Assembly (NCBI GenBank): GCA_964529305.1
Contig: CAZGUX010000280.1
Location: 1 to 64,000 of the forward strand
Source of the DNA: CAZGUX01 sp964529305
GTDB lineage: Bacteria; Acidobacteriota; Terriglobia; Bryobacterales; Bryobacteraceae
Length of the DNA stretch: 64,000 bases
Direction: 5' to 3'
Below the pieces are notes generated by a model that did no database searches, had not been told where the DNA came from, and saw only the letters and a program-made list of their open reading frames with translations. Positions 16,301 to 24,464 of this stretch are shown one piece after another. A program made the translations under genes and the position numbers. How positions within the stretch are numbered: the stretch's first letter is position 1; every line of letters starts with the position of its first letter.

Positions 16301-16784
16301 CTACGAACAGCTGTGTTCTCTCCTTCGCTCGGGCGAATTGGCACAGGCCCGCCCGGCGGAGATGCCCGTCCGTTCCGCCGGCAACAACAAGGGCGAAATC
16401 CTCGTTGCCGAGGATCATCCGATCAACCAGCGGGTGATCACGATGCTGCTCGAGCGCCTGGGATACCGGGTACGCATTGTGGCCGATGGCAACCAGGCCG
16501 TCAAGGTGGCGCTGGCGGGAGCCTTTGATCTGGTCCTGATGGATTGCCAGATGCCGGACATGGATGGCTTTGAGGCAACTCGTGCCATCCGCGGTTGCGA
16601 GAAGAACCGGCGCACTCCCATCGTGGCGCTGACCGCTAACGCTCTCGACGGATTCCGCGAGAAGTGTCTGGCCGCGGGCATGGACGACTACCTGACCAAG
16701 CCCATCCGGATGGAGGATCTGTCGGCCAAGGTCGACGTCTGGGTCAGAGCGGCGGGGCCCCCTTCCCACGTTTCCATTGGCTGA
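13398..16784 (+). CDS. Hybrid sensor histidine kinase, 1128 aa
   Basis: A membrane hybrid kinase. Transmembrane helices at about 35-54 and 183-204 bracket a periplasmic helical sensor of CHASE3 size. Three PAS domains follow (about 225-340, 355-480 and 485-600; the second and third end in DITERINAERQL-type PAC motifs). Next come HisKA with phospho-acceptor H630 (IVSHEIRTPM) and HATPase_c with NLLANAVKFTDAG and GTGLGLAIC. The first receiver lacks the phospho-acceptor Asp (LLLVNLSE), while the second is intact with D1049 in LVLMDCQMPDMDG. There is no output domain, so phosphate must pass to another protein. The ATG at 13398 is preferred over an upstream TTG in frame. No response regulator lies next to it. 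Confidence 0.9.
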   Translation: MAKASPASLFPESALAPADARKRAGLWSLSTKLKASFLLAILTIVVFASTAARAVRILLDGADWVAGEREVATALREVELQTGAWRHSLGTPDAQKSTAALFERLAAISGPLRRLADRTGRSDLVEIGRVFDTWRAEAEETKRLPEPAVVDAFLIRLRQTRETLEQAWRWHARHQGALEKSTMLSLGSTFGLAMGLLALAGFLISREVSQRERAENETRALAERFSTVLDSARDGLVAVDSGWTITYANQRALQLTAHDSSVVTRNLWEAFSEMRRTEFETHFRKALAERTVVNFVACFSGETWFDTQAYPIADGLVVSFRDVTLQRRLQHLLEGERERWQLAMAGNNDGLFDWNPRNNKVFYATRWKEMLGYRDWELESTVDEWRTRIHPEDVARVKQHVADYLKRRSPSFQIEYRLRAKDGSYRWILARAQAVWDEHGVPQRMVGSHSDITERINAERQLRESKLFVEKVTSTAPSLIYVYDLSSRGLLYVNHDVRTTLGYAGDDTSKTQDRLSPLMHPDDAVALEALRERVATGESDGFEVQFRLRHADGGWRWFAAREVAFARSAEGQPLQILGVAEDVTERKVTENALHAARIELENKVRELSEQTDRAQAASKAKSEFLAIVSHEIRTPMTAIIGMTGLLLDSSLSDDQRENVVTIQTSGEALLTILDDILDFSSIEAGRVSMESKDFDPGVVIEESVSLMADSAARKNLMLSSYVDPTLNTGVIGDPVRFRQIVLNLLANAVKFTDAGEISVQLRIISRESDAKTLEVEVRDTGIGIPPGAHERLFKSFSQVDSSTRRRFGGTGLGLAICRRLVDIMGGDIGFASPPGGGSTFWFRVRLPRSSSLVPQVFPPGVLRGKRVLLADDHPWSAESLERYLRWGGAGVFLASDTRSLEELAHSSPPVDLLLVNLSEAEQTTAGPVLRLLSARLPALWLVTRGAVGRQEPVDRPTCFMRPVKRLALYEQLCSLLRSGELAQARPAEMPVRSAGNNKGEILVAEDHPINQRVITMLLERLGYRVRIVADGNQAVKVALAGAFDLVLMDCQMPDMDGFEATRAIRGCEKNRRTPIVALTANALDGFREKCLAAGMDDYLTKPIRMEDLSAKVDVWVRAAGPPSHVSIG

Positions 16785-16935
16785 GCGCGCGCCTCTGCGA
16801 GGCGCTGAACCCGATGGACCATTCCCTTTCCGGCTGGTAGGATGGGCATCAGCCGGACCGGATCCAATCGCCGTGAACTTTGCAACCGGCCGGCTGGTGC
16901 CCGCTACGATAGCGCCTTCCCGGGAGAGTACCTCT

Positions 16936-17712
16936 ATGAATCGACGCGGATTTCTTGAACGCAGCGGTCTCGCCGGATTGGCGCCGCTCGCGTCCGCCCA
17001 AGCTCAAGACAAGCCCAAGAGCCTGCTGATTACCTCGGCCTCCAGCCCTCTGGCACAGTCGCTCGCGAATGGACTGCGCGACCGGTATCCGATTCGTTTG
17101 ACCGAGCGCGTTCCGGTCCGGACCGAGCACGAGTTTGTCCAGTGCGAACTCGGTCACGATCGTTCCACCAATCTTGCCGTCCAGGGCGCGCGAGCGATCG
17201 TGCACGTCGCCGAACCGCTCTCCGCGGAGACCGGCGGCCAGCAGATCGACTACCAGACGCGCTGCAACTACAACCTACTAACCGCGGCTGCGGAAGAAGG
17301 AGTGCCGCGGGTGGTCCTGTTGAGCACCCTGGATCTGATGACGCCCTACGATCCCACGTTCACCGTGAGCGAAACCTGGACCCCGCGGCCTGTGCCGGAG
17401 CCTCGAGTGCTGGCGCGGCACCTGTGCGAGTACACCGCGCGGGAATTCGCCCGCGAGGGCCGCCTGACGATCGTGACCCTGCGCCTGGGCCGCGTCGTCA
17501 ACGCGGACGACGTGAAGGACCGGCCGTTCGATCCGCTGTGGCTCGACGAGCGAGACATGATCCAGGCCGTCGCCGCGGCGCTGGAGGCCAAGATCGATAA
17601 CAAGTGGTCGGTATTTCACATTCAGGCGGAGTCGCCACGGGCGCGTTTTTCCGTGGCCCGTGCCAAGACCGCGCTGGGCTACCAGCCGCGTTACCTGGGA
17701 GGAAACCAATGA
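16936..17712 (+). CDS. Exported NAD-dependent epimerase-like protein, 258 aa
   Basis: The N-terminus NRRGFLERSGLAGLAPLASAQAQ is a twin-arginine signal. The rest follows the extended SDR/epimerase fold with a strand LLITSASSPLAQSLANGL in place of the usual GxxGxxG, so cofactor binding is uncertain. Other fold elements are visible: ARAIVHVAEPL, and VVLLSTLDLMTPYD in the position of the catalytic Ser/Thr. A GGGAGAG ribosome binding site lies 7 nt before the ATG. The stop overlaps the start of the next epimerase (ATGA), so the two form an operon. Confidence 0.7.
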   Translation: MNRRGFLERSGLAGLAPLASAQAQDKPKSLLITSASSPLAQSLANGLRDRYPIRLTERVPVRTEHEFVQCELGHDRSTNLAVQGARAIVHVAEPLSAETGGQQIDYQTRCNYNLLTAAAEEGVPRVVLLSTLDLMTPYDPTFTVSETWTPRPVPEPRVLARHLCEYTAREFAREGRLTIVTLRLGRVVNADDVKDRPFDPLWLDERDMIQAVAAALEAKIDNKWSVFHIQAESPRARFSVARAKTALGYQPRYLGGNQ

Positions 17713-18440
17713 AGGTTCTGATTCTCGGCGGAAACGGCTATTTGGGCCCACACGTCGTGCGTGCCCTGGAAAATACGCACCAGCTCCTGGTGACCGACAT
17801 CAAGCCCCCGGCCCAACCGATCCGGCACGAGTTCCGGCCTGTGGACGTTTCCTCATGGGAACAGGTCCGGGACGCGGCCAAAGGTATGGATGCGATCCTC
17901 AACCTGTCGGTGCTACGCCCCCACCGCAAGCTGGCATTTGATGTGAACACGCTCGGCTGCTATCACATGATGTTGGCCGCTGTGGAGCACGGCATCCGGC
18001 GGGTGATCAACACCGGACCTCATTTCGTGATCGCCGGGAGCACGTACGAGAATCTCGACTTTGGAATCACGCCCGACTGCCCACCGCATCCGGGAACGAA
18101 TCTCTACGCGCTCTCGAAGTCGGCCGGCCAGGAAATCTGCAGGGTCTTCTCGCAGGCCCACGACATCTACGTGCAGGAGTACCTGTTCTACTCGCTCCGC
18201 TTCATGGACAAACTGACGCGCGGCACCGACGCCACGCCGTTCACCATCTCCTGGGGCGACGCCGGTGAAGTCTTCAAACTGGGCCTCGCCATCGATCTCG
18301 CTCGCCTGCCGTCCCGGTGCGAGGTGTTCTTCATGTTCGACGACATGCCGCACGGCAAGTTCGTCAACGAGAAGGCGAAACGAATCCTGGGCTTCCGGCC
18401 GAAGGACGATCTGTCGATCATGTGGCGGAAGGCGGATTGA
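17709..18440 (+). CDS. NAD-dependent epimerase/dehydratase, 243 aa
   Basis: A short extended-SDR protein. It opens with MKVLILGGNGYLGPHVV, a canonical GxxGxxG NAD(P)-binding motif, and the YALSKSAGQEI segment supplies the YxxxK catalytic pair. It should be cytoplasmic and act on a nucleotide sugar or sugar substrate. The start at the ATGA overlap with the upstream exported homologue is chosen because the motif begins immediately. The pairing of an exported and a cytoplasmic epimerase-fold protein is unexplained. Confidence 0.85.
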   Translation: MKVLILGGNGYLGPHVVRALENTHQLLVTDIKPPAQPIRHEFRPVDVSSWEQVRDAAKGMDAILNLSVLRPHRKLAFDVNTLGCYHMMLAAVEHGIRRVINTGPHFVIAGSTYENLDFGITPDCPPHPGTNLYALSKSAGQEICRVFSQAHDIYVQEYLFYSLRFMDKLTRGTDATPFTISWGDAGEVFKLGLAIDLARLPSRCEVFFMFDDMPHGKFVNEKAKRILGFRPKDDLSIMWRKAD

Positions 18441-18454
18441 GCCGCGGCTCCGGT

Positions 18455-19783
18455 TCAACTTCCCGCGGTCCAGGTCGGGCCGGCTTCGGCCTGTTTCCAG
18501 AGCTTGTCGAATTCAGCCGTCCCATCTTCGTCCCAGAAATCCGTGTCGACCGGATTGGCATAGCCGGGAACCGGCCCTGGAAACTTGCCCCCGTCCCAGA
18601 ACGAGAGACCCGGTCCGGGCTTGTCGGGATCGCGGCGGAAATAAATGTAGGGGCCGCCTCGGTACCGCATGCGAACCAGGAATCGGGGCTGCTTGGGCCG
18701 CGGGGCATTTTTGTACGTGTCGAGCTTTCGCTTGTCCAGCGTCACTCCGAGACCGGGTTTGCTCAACACCTGGACGCTTCCGTTGATCACCGGCATGGTC
18801 TCCGCCGTGACGTCGTCTTTCCACAGGTGGCACAGGTTCACCTGCGGCAGCGTCGCCATCTTGAACACCGCCGCCTGCTGCGCCGAGAACGCCTGGTTGA
18901 TGGTCCCGCCGCATTGCTGCAGGAAGAACGGCGTGTGCGTCGCCTCGGCAATCGAGGCGTACTTCATCGAGAGGCCCATCGGCGAGTGGCCGCCCATCAC
19001 TCCGTCCACCAGGCGCTCGACCATGAAGCCCTCGATGTCCGCGTGGTGCACCAGAAGCGGCAGTTTGATCTTCGGCCGCAATGACCGGTAGCCTTCCCGG
19101 TCGGCGCCGCGCAGTGGATCCTCGAACCGCCCGGCGATGCGGAACTTCTGCAACTCCTCGAGGATGGGGAGTACCACGGCCAGATCGGAGTTGGCGTTGA
19201 AGTCATAATGAACCTTGAAGCCGGCCGGCGCCACCTTTTGCATGGCCTCGGTCTGTTCGATGACGTTCTGGAACGTGTCGACGTGATATTTGATCCAGCG
19301 GTACCCGCGCGCGGTCACGCTCCGAACCTCCTCGGCCATGGCCTCCGGCGGTTGGGAGACCGTCCATGCCGCCACGGGCGCCCAATCGCGGACCTTCGGC
19401 CCGATCAACTTCCACATGGGAACGCCGAGATGCTTTCCCATCAGGTCGTACGTGGCCATATTCATCGGGAGCCCGTCGTAGCTCCCAACCCAGTCGAAGG
19501 GATCGGTTCCGATGTACCGTTCAAACGAGCCCCACGAGTCTGCCCGTCCCCAGGCTTCTCCCAGGCCTTCCAGTCCGGTATCCGTCTTGACGATATAGAT
19601 CGTGCGGGTCTGGACGCCCACTCCCTGATACCGCCCAAGCCACCGGGCATTGTGTTCGTGATAGGGTGGCAGAATCTCATGGGTTTCAATGCCGGTAATC
19701 TTCATGGCGCCCCGGGCGCTGGCGATCGAGGCGAGACCGGCCGCGGCGGTCGGTAGAAAGCGGCGTCGTGAGATCGTAGACAT
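18455..19783 (-). CDS. Exported mandelate racemase/enolase-superfamily enzyme, 442 aa
   Basis: A twin-arginine signal (SRRRFLPTAAAGLASIASA) precedes an enolase-superfamily protein. The N-terminal capping domain has IETHEILPPYHEHN. The barrel shows the catalytic Lys (YRWIKYHVD), then the metal ligands in VHYDFNAN and RFEDPLRG. A further 100-residue C-terminal region rich in Pro and aromatic residues (RMRYRGGPYIYFRRDPD) is not part of the core fold. It probably dehydrates or epimerises a sugar acid. A CGGAG site precedes the ATG. Its start codon lies only 22 nt from that of the divergent SMP-30 gene. Confidence 0.8.
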   Translation of the reverse strand: MSTISRRRFLPTAAAGLASIASARGAMKITGIETHEILPPYHEHNARWLGRYQGVGVQTRTIYIVKTDTGLEGLGEAWGRADSWGSFERYIGTDPFDWVGSYDGLPMNMATYDLMGKHLGVPMWKLIGPKVRDWAPVAAWTVSQPPEAMAEEVRSVTARGYRWIKYHVDTFQNVIEQTEAMQKVAPAGFKVHYDFNANSDLAVVLPILEELQKFRIAGRFEDPLRGADREGYRSLRPKIKLPLLVHHADIEGFMVERLVDGVMGGHSPMGLSMKYASIAEATHTPFFLQQCGGTINQAFSAQQAAVFKMATLPQVNLCHLWKDDVTAETMPVINGSVQVLSKPGLGVTLDKRKLDTYKNAPRPKQPRFLVRMRYRGGPYIYFRRDPDKPGPGLSFWDGGKFPGPVPGYANPVDTDFWDEDGTAEFDKLWKQAEAGPTWTAGS

Positions 19784-19805
19784 GGAATGCTCCGAGAGAG
19801 GGAAG

Positions 19806-20741
19806 ATGAGCCTGCATCATATCAAGGGAGTTCGCCCCTGGGGGATCGCGGTTCTGTTCGCGGCCGCGTTCGCCGCTCCGGCCCCACGGGACCGGGAGTC
19901 GACGCCGGTGACGGCGACCCACAGTTTCACAAGCGGCATCGAAGGGCCGGCGTGCGACGCGGCAGGCAATCTCTATGCCGTGAACTTCGCCCGCCAAGGG
20001 ACGCTGGGTAAGGTCACACCCGACGGAACGGCGTCGCTGTTTGTGACGCTGCCGGACGGAGGAGTCGCCAATGGACTCCGCTTCGACCGTCAGGGCTTTC
20101 TGCTCGTAGCCGACTACGCGAAGCACCACGTCTGGCGGGTCCAGATGCCGCAAGGCCGGTTCGTCGAGGACCTGGCCGCGGATTGGAAGGGCGCTCCTTT
20201 CCATCAGCCCAACGATCTCGGCATCTCGAGCGACGACACCATCTACTTCAGCGATCCCGATTGGAGCGCCAAGAAGGGTGGCGGGCGCATCTTCATGATC
20301 ACCAGGCCGCCTCAGCGGAAGACCGTCCTGCTGGACGAGAACCTCGACGGGCCGAACGGCATCACCGTGTCCGCCGATGACCGCTACGTGTACGTTGGCG
20401 AGAGCATCGGACGGCGTATCCTGCGGTATGAACGGCGTCGGGACGGCAGCGTGGCGAACAAGAAGGTCTGGTTCGACTTCGACGCCGGGGGCGTCCCGAA
20501 GGAAGGAGTCCCCGACGGCATCCGGTGCGACGTCAAAGGAAACCTGTACGTGACGGTCGTGCGGGCTGGCCAGGTTCTGGTCATCCGGCCGGACGGCACA
20601 TTGGACTCGCCGATTCGGACGAAGGGAAAGAACCCGGCCAACGTCACGTTTTGTGGGCCGGATGGCCGGACGGTCTACATCACCGAGAAGGAGTTCGGCC
20701 GCGTGGAAAAGGCGCGAGCCGAGCATCCTGGAACCCGGTGA
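19806..20741 (+). CDS. SMP-30/gluconolactonase-like exported protein, 311 aa
   Basis: A signal peptide (KGVRPWGIAVLFAAAFAAPA) is followed by a six-bladed propeller of the SMP-30/gluconolaconase/LRE type. Visible strands include GIEGPACDAAGNLYAVNF, PNDLGISSDDTIYFSDP and DGPNGITVSADDRYVYV; the first, second and third carry the E, N and D positions used for metal binding in the family. It would hydrolyse a sugar lactone in the periplasm, feeding the neighbouring MR/MLE dehydratase-like enzyme. The ATG at 19806 is chosen for its GAGAGAGGG ribosome binding site. Confidence 0.85.
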   Translation: MSLHHIKGVRPWGIAVLFAAAFAAPAPRDRESTPVTATHSFTSGIEGPACDAAGNLYAVNFARQGTLGKVTPDGTASLFVTLPDGGVANGLRFDRQGFLLVADYAKHHVWRVQMPQGRFVEDLAADWKGAPFHQPNDLGISSDDTIYFSDPDWSAKKGGGRIFMITRPPQRKTVLLDENLDGPNGITVSADDRYVYVGESIGRRILRYERRRDGSVANKKVWFDFDAGGVPKEGVPDGIRCDVKGNLYVTVVRAGQVLVIRPDGTLDSPIRTKGKNPANVTFCGPDGRTVYITEKEFGRVEKARAEHPGTR

Positions 20742-20747
20742 CTGGGG

Positions 20748-20966
20748 TCATCGGGGTAGCTTCGCAAACCATCGCTGCATTTCGACGAGGCCTGAGGATT
20801 CCCTGGGCGGCATCGTCCGGGCCGCATGATTGAACGCGGTTTCGAACTGAGCCAGCACCTTCAGATTGTCCGCGTCCCGGATCTCCCGGTGCCGGATGGC
20901 CTCGAGTTCTGGCCCGGCCTCCTTCCACGTTTGAACCCAGAGGCGTAATGTCTCGCGGTCGTCCAT
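20748..20966 (-). CDS. Small hypothetical protein, 72 aa
   Basis: An uncharacterised helical protein opening MDDRETLRLWVQTWKEAGP and ending RWFAKLPR, with regular charged and hydrophobic spacing. I do not assign a function. The frame is open to a GTG at 20996 that overlaps the TGA of the upstream TIM-barrel gene (GTGA), so a translationally coupled 82-aa form is possible. It converges with the SMP-30 gene. Confidence 0.55.
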   Translation of the reverse strand: MDDRETLRLWVQTWKEAGPELEAIRHREIRDADNLKVLAQFETAFNHAARTMPPRESSGLVEMQRWFAKLPR

Positions 20967-20992
20967 ACCGTGATTATCCGTCCAACCGAGGA

Positions 20993-22678
20993 TCACGCCG
21001 GCGGCTCGGGGTCGAGATCATAGCGCACCACGATGTCCACGGCCGTCACCACCAATCGGCCAGGATTCCGCTCCTGCTTCCGCGTGATCTCGACCACGTT
21101 CTCGCCGAGTCGCACCGGGTGCCGGGTCACGTCGAAGGTCAGCCAGGTAAACGGACCCTTGGTCACGATCTGTTCCCAGACATTCTGCGGTTGCTTGCGG
21201 AACTCCCCGAGATCGGGACGTTCGATCGTGGCCGCGGCAACGGAAAGTTCGTGTCCGTTCAGGCGAATTCCCACCTGCTCTTCCGGTGCGGCGCCCTCGA
21301 TCCGGATCCGAAGCTTCACGTCCTTGAGGATTTTTTCGGAGCGAGCCGCGGCGAGATCGTCTCCCACATAGACGCCGATCTGCTTTGATGCCCCGACCGG
21401 GTCCAATCGCACCGGCAGGTGCTCGCCGGGCAGAAACGACTCCGGCGTAGCCATGAAATGCTTGTCGCGTCCCCGCAGCGTCTTCGGCGAGGAGACCTCC
21501 CGCAGGATGCCGTAGTCTTCCGCTGTCAAGGGGTAGTGCCGCGTAAACAGATTGAAAATGTACGCGCCGTGCTGGCCCATCCGGTAGTAGTTGGCCATGG
21601 CGGCCCGATACATCTCGACGGTGGCCACCCGGTCTCCGCGCGTGGACGCGGACTCAGGACTCGCGTAGACCTGGCACCGGGTTCCCTTCGCCGCTTCGAC
21701 AAAGTCGGACACCGGCATGTCGAGGCACATCGCGCGGCTGGTATTGGAGGGCACGACATAGTTGACCAGGCCTTCCTTCATCCACCTCACGACGTCCAGG
21801 CCCTGCTCCTGGCACAGATCCAAGGGGCACTTGCCTTGGCAATACCAGCCGATCAGGATCCCCTCGTCCGGCCGGTTGCGGTTCAGGCTGCCGGGAGTTC
21901 GCACAATGAGCGCAAGCGGTTTGCCCGTCCCTCGGGACCGCGCATCCAAAAGGCGCCTGGTTTCGGCCACCATCTCCGTAATCAGGTCGGGGCGCTGCCG
22001 GCCGGGAGGGAAATACTGGTAGTGCCGCGTGAAGTCCAGTTCCACGCCGTCGGCCGCGTAACGGTCGATGATCTCGCGAATCTGGGCCATGCGGTAGTCG
22101 CGCACCTCGCGATGGGTGAAATCCAGCAGGAATCCCGGCCAACTCTTGACGGAGGGGTCGGCTTTGTTGATCGTCAGGTCCTGATGCTCCATCCAGAAGC
22201 GGGCCGTCAGGAGATGTTCGGTAGCAGGGCCTTTCTGCGCGAAGTGGCCGTCGTTCATCCGCAGCGAAGGAATGAACTCGATGCCGGATTCGGCGGCGCG
22301 TTCCATGATCGCCCGGATCGGATCCACGCCTTGCTGCCGGATCTCGGTGGCCACCCGATACCAGCGGCGATATTCGGCGGTCGAGTCGGTCGTCGCCGTC
22401 TTTCTCCACCCAGGCTGGGACGCCACCTTGGACGGATAGTAGACCTGGCTGTCGCCGACGCAATAACACAGCGTCGTTACCGGCGTTCCGATGAGTACGT
22501 CCACCTGATCCAGAAAATGGCGGATGTGGAACGGGGCCGAGTACCGGTAGAAAGGCCGGTCGCCGTCGTCGTTGTAGAAAAATCGGGGACGCGGTGGACC
22601 GGCGGCTCGCATCTGTTTTGGCAGAACCGCGGCGAGCGCCAGGGTTGGGAACATCCTTCGGGAGATAGGTTGTGTCAT
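20993..22678 (-). CDS. Exported TIM-barrel hydrolase-like protein, 561 aa
   Basis: The N-terminus SRRMFPTLALAAVLPKQMRAA looks like a twin-arginine signal. The body resembles glycoside-hydrolase TIM barrels: SGIEFIPSLRMNDGHFA, then RMAQIREIIDRYAADGVELD with the D/E pair typical of a barrel active-site strand, and later VVRWMKEGLVNYVVPSN. The C-terminal 150 residues (from about 420) are beta-sandwich-like (GVYVGDDLA, LRIRIEGAAPEEQVGIRLNG). Substrate is unknown. It lies 108 nt from the divergent purH. Confidence 0.6.
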   Translation of the reverse strand: MTQPISRRMFPTLALAAVLPKQMRAAGPPRPRFFYNDDGDRPFYRYSAPFHIRHFLDQVDVLIGTPVTTLCYCVGDSQVYYPSKVASQPGWRKTATTDSTAEYRRWYRVATEIRQQGVDPIRAIMERAAESGIEFIPSLRMNDGHFAQKGPATEHLLTARFWMEHQDLTINKADPSVKSWPGFLLDFTHREVRDYRMAQIREIIDRYAADGVELDFTRHYQYFPPGRQRPDLITEMVAETRRLLDARSRGTGKPLALIVRTPGSLNRNRPDEGILIGWYCQGKCPLDLCQEQGLDVVRWMKEGLVNYVVPSNTSRAMCLDMPVSDFVEAAKGTRCQVYASPESASTRGDRVATVEMYRAAMANYYRMGQHGAYIFNLFTRHYPLTAEDYGILREVSSPKTLRGRDKHFMATPESFLPGEHLPVRLDPVGASKQIGVYVGDDLAAARSEKILKDVKLRIRIEGAAPEEQVGIRLNGHELSVAAATIERPDLGEFRKQPQNVWEQIVTKGPFTWLTFDVTRHPVRLGENVVEITRKQERNPGRLVVTAVDIVVRYDLDPEPPA

Positions 22679-22786
22679 CGGTGATCGTTTGCCGCGGCGG
22701 CCGGAGGAAGCCGCTTCACTTCAAGGACTCTCCTTGCTTCCAAACTATATCGCTCCGCTCACAGCGGTGTGCTAGCGTGTGGGGTT

Positions 22787-24316
22787 ATGACCAAAATCGA
22801 AAGGGTCTTGCTCAGCGTCACCGACAAGACCGGGATCGTCGATTTCGCGCGAACGCTGGCCGGCCTCGGCGCCGAGTTGATCTCGACCGGCGGAACCGCC
22901 CGAGCCCTGCGGGAAGCCGGCCTGGCCGTCAAGGACGTCGCCGAAGTCACCGGCTTTCCCGAGATGCTCGACGGCCGCGTCAAGACGATGCATCCGCGCA
23001 TCACCGGAGGCATTCTGGCCCGCAGGGACAGCGCGGATCACATCGCGGCTCTCGCCGAACATCAGATCCCCACCATCGACATGGTCGTGGTGAATCTCTA
23101 CGAGTTCGAGAAGGTCGCGGCGAAGGCGGACGCGCCAATCGCCGAGTTGATCGAGAACATCGACATCGGCGGCCCCACCATGATTCGCTCCGCCGCCAAG
23201 AACTATCGGGACGTGGCCGTTGTGGTTTCGGCGGACGATTACCCGGCGCTGGCCGAGGAACTCGCGCGGACGGGCGGAAGCGTCTCGCACGAAACCCGGT
23301 GGACCCTCGCCCTCAAGGCGTTCCGCACCACGGCCGATTACGATCGCGCCATCAGCGCGCGCCTGGCTGCCATCGATCATCCGGGCCCGCTTCCCTACGT
23401 GCTCGACCTGCGCGCCGGGAAGTTGATGGATCTTCGCTACGGCGAGAACCCTCATCAGGCGGCCGCCTTGTACGGAATCGCGGGGCAGGGAATCGCTGGC
23501 GCCCGGCAACTTCACGGCAAGGAGCTTTCCTACAACAATCTGGTCGATCTCGACGCCGCCTGGCAGTTGGTCTGCGAGTTCGATCAACCGGCCTCCGCCA
23601 TTATCAAGCACACCAATCCCTGCGGCTGCGCCGAGCAGGCAACGCTGGCGGAAAGCTACCGCAAAGCGTTCGCTTGCGATCCGGTGTCGGCGTTCGGGGG
23701 TGTGCTGGCGTTCAATCGCGAGGTGGACGAAGAGACCGCGAACGAGATCGCCAAGACGTTTATCGAAGCCATCGCGGCGCCGGGCTATTCCGAAGCCGCG
23801 CTTCCGCTCCTGACCGCCAAGAAGAACCTTCGCCTGATGCAGGTGGCTCCGGCCGAACCGGGGATGGTCGTCAAGTCGATTGCCGGCGGCTACCTGGCAC
23901 AGACCCCCGACATTCATCGCCTCGACCGCCAGGCCGCCGAGGTGAAGACCCAGCGGACGCCCACCGAAGCCGAGTGGACCGCGCTGGAGTTCGGCTGGAA
24001 GGTGGCCAAGCACGTCAAGTCGAATGCAATCGTCTACGCGCACGCCGGACAGATCGCGGGCGTGGGCGCGGGCCAGATGAGCCGGGTCGATTCGGTGAGG
24101 ATCGGAGCAGCCAAGGCGGTTCTGCCTCTGGCCGGGACGGTGGTTGCCTCGGACGCGTTCTTTCCATTTCCGGATGGAGTGGAGGAGGCGGCGAAACAGG
24201 GGATCACCGCCGTGATCCAACCGGGCGGCAGCGTCCGCGATGCGGAAGTGATCGCCGCCGCCGACCGTCTGGGTCTGGCGATGGTCTTCACCGGGGTACG
24301 GCATTTCCGCCACTGA
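22787..24316 (+). CDS. purH: Bifunctional AICAR formyltransferase/IMP cyclohydrolase PurH, 509 aa
   Basis: Catalyses the last two steps of IMP synthesis in the cytoplasm. The N-terminal IMP cyclohydrolase (MGS-like) domain opens KIERVLLSVTDKTGIVDFAR, with STGGTARAL and LDGRVKTMHPRITGGILARR. The C-terminal transformylase carries DLRYGENPHQ, YNNLVDLDAAW and the catalytic IIKHTNPCGCAE block, and ends with GMVFTGVRHFRH. Length is normal for the family. The ATG at 22787 is preferred to an in-frame start 18 nt upstream because the family begins at this point. It is a single-copy housekeeping gene set among sugar genes. Confidence 0.97.
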   Translation: MTKIERVLLSVTDKTGIVDFARTLAGLGAELISTGGTARALREAGLAVKDVAEVTGFPEMLDGRVKTMHPRITGGILARRDSADHIAALAEHQIPTIDMVVVNLYEFEKVAAKADAPIAELIENIDIGGPTMIRSAAKNYRDVAVVVSADDYPALAEELARTGGSVSHETRWTLALKAFRTTADYDRAISARLAAIDHPGPLPYVLDLRAGKLMDLRYGENPHQAAALYGIAGQGIAGARQLHGKELSYNNLVDLDAAWQLVCEFDQPASAIIKHTNPCGCAEQATLAESYRKAFACDPVSAFGGVLAFNREVDEETANEIAKTFIEAIAAPGYSEAALPLLTAKKNLRLMQVAPAEPGMVVKSIAGGYLAQTPDIHRLDRQAAEVKTQRTPTEAEWTALEFGWKVAKHVKSNAIVYAHAGQIAGVGAGQMSRVDSVRIGAAKAVLPLAGTVVASDAFFPFPDGVEEAAKQGITAVIQPGGSVRDAEVIAAADRLGLAMVFTGVRHFRH

Positions 24317-24464
24317 GGCCGGGCTGCCTTCGTCGGATCCACCCTTGACCTGAGCCGTAACCCCCGGTTGCCGTAACGAAGGCGGCGACTATTGAGTGTG
24401 CGGCAAGGCGAGAAGCCCTCTCACGGTCACGATCGAAGGCTGCTCTGGTCACTGTTGCCGCGTC

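Noticed and set aside
22772..24313. 513-codon open frame opposite purH
   Set aside because: It is fully covered by purH and is codon-bias shadow.
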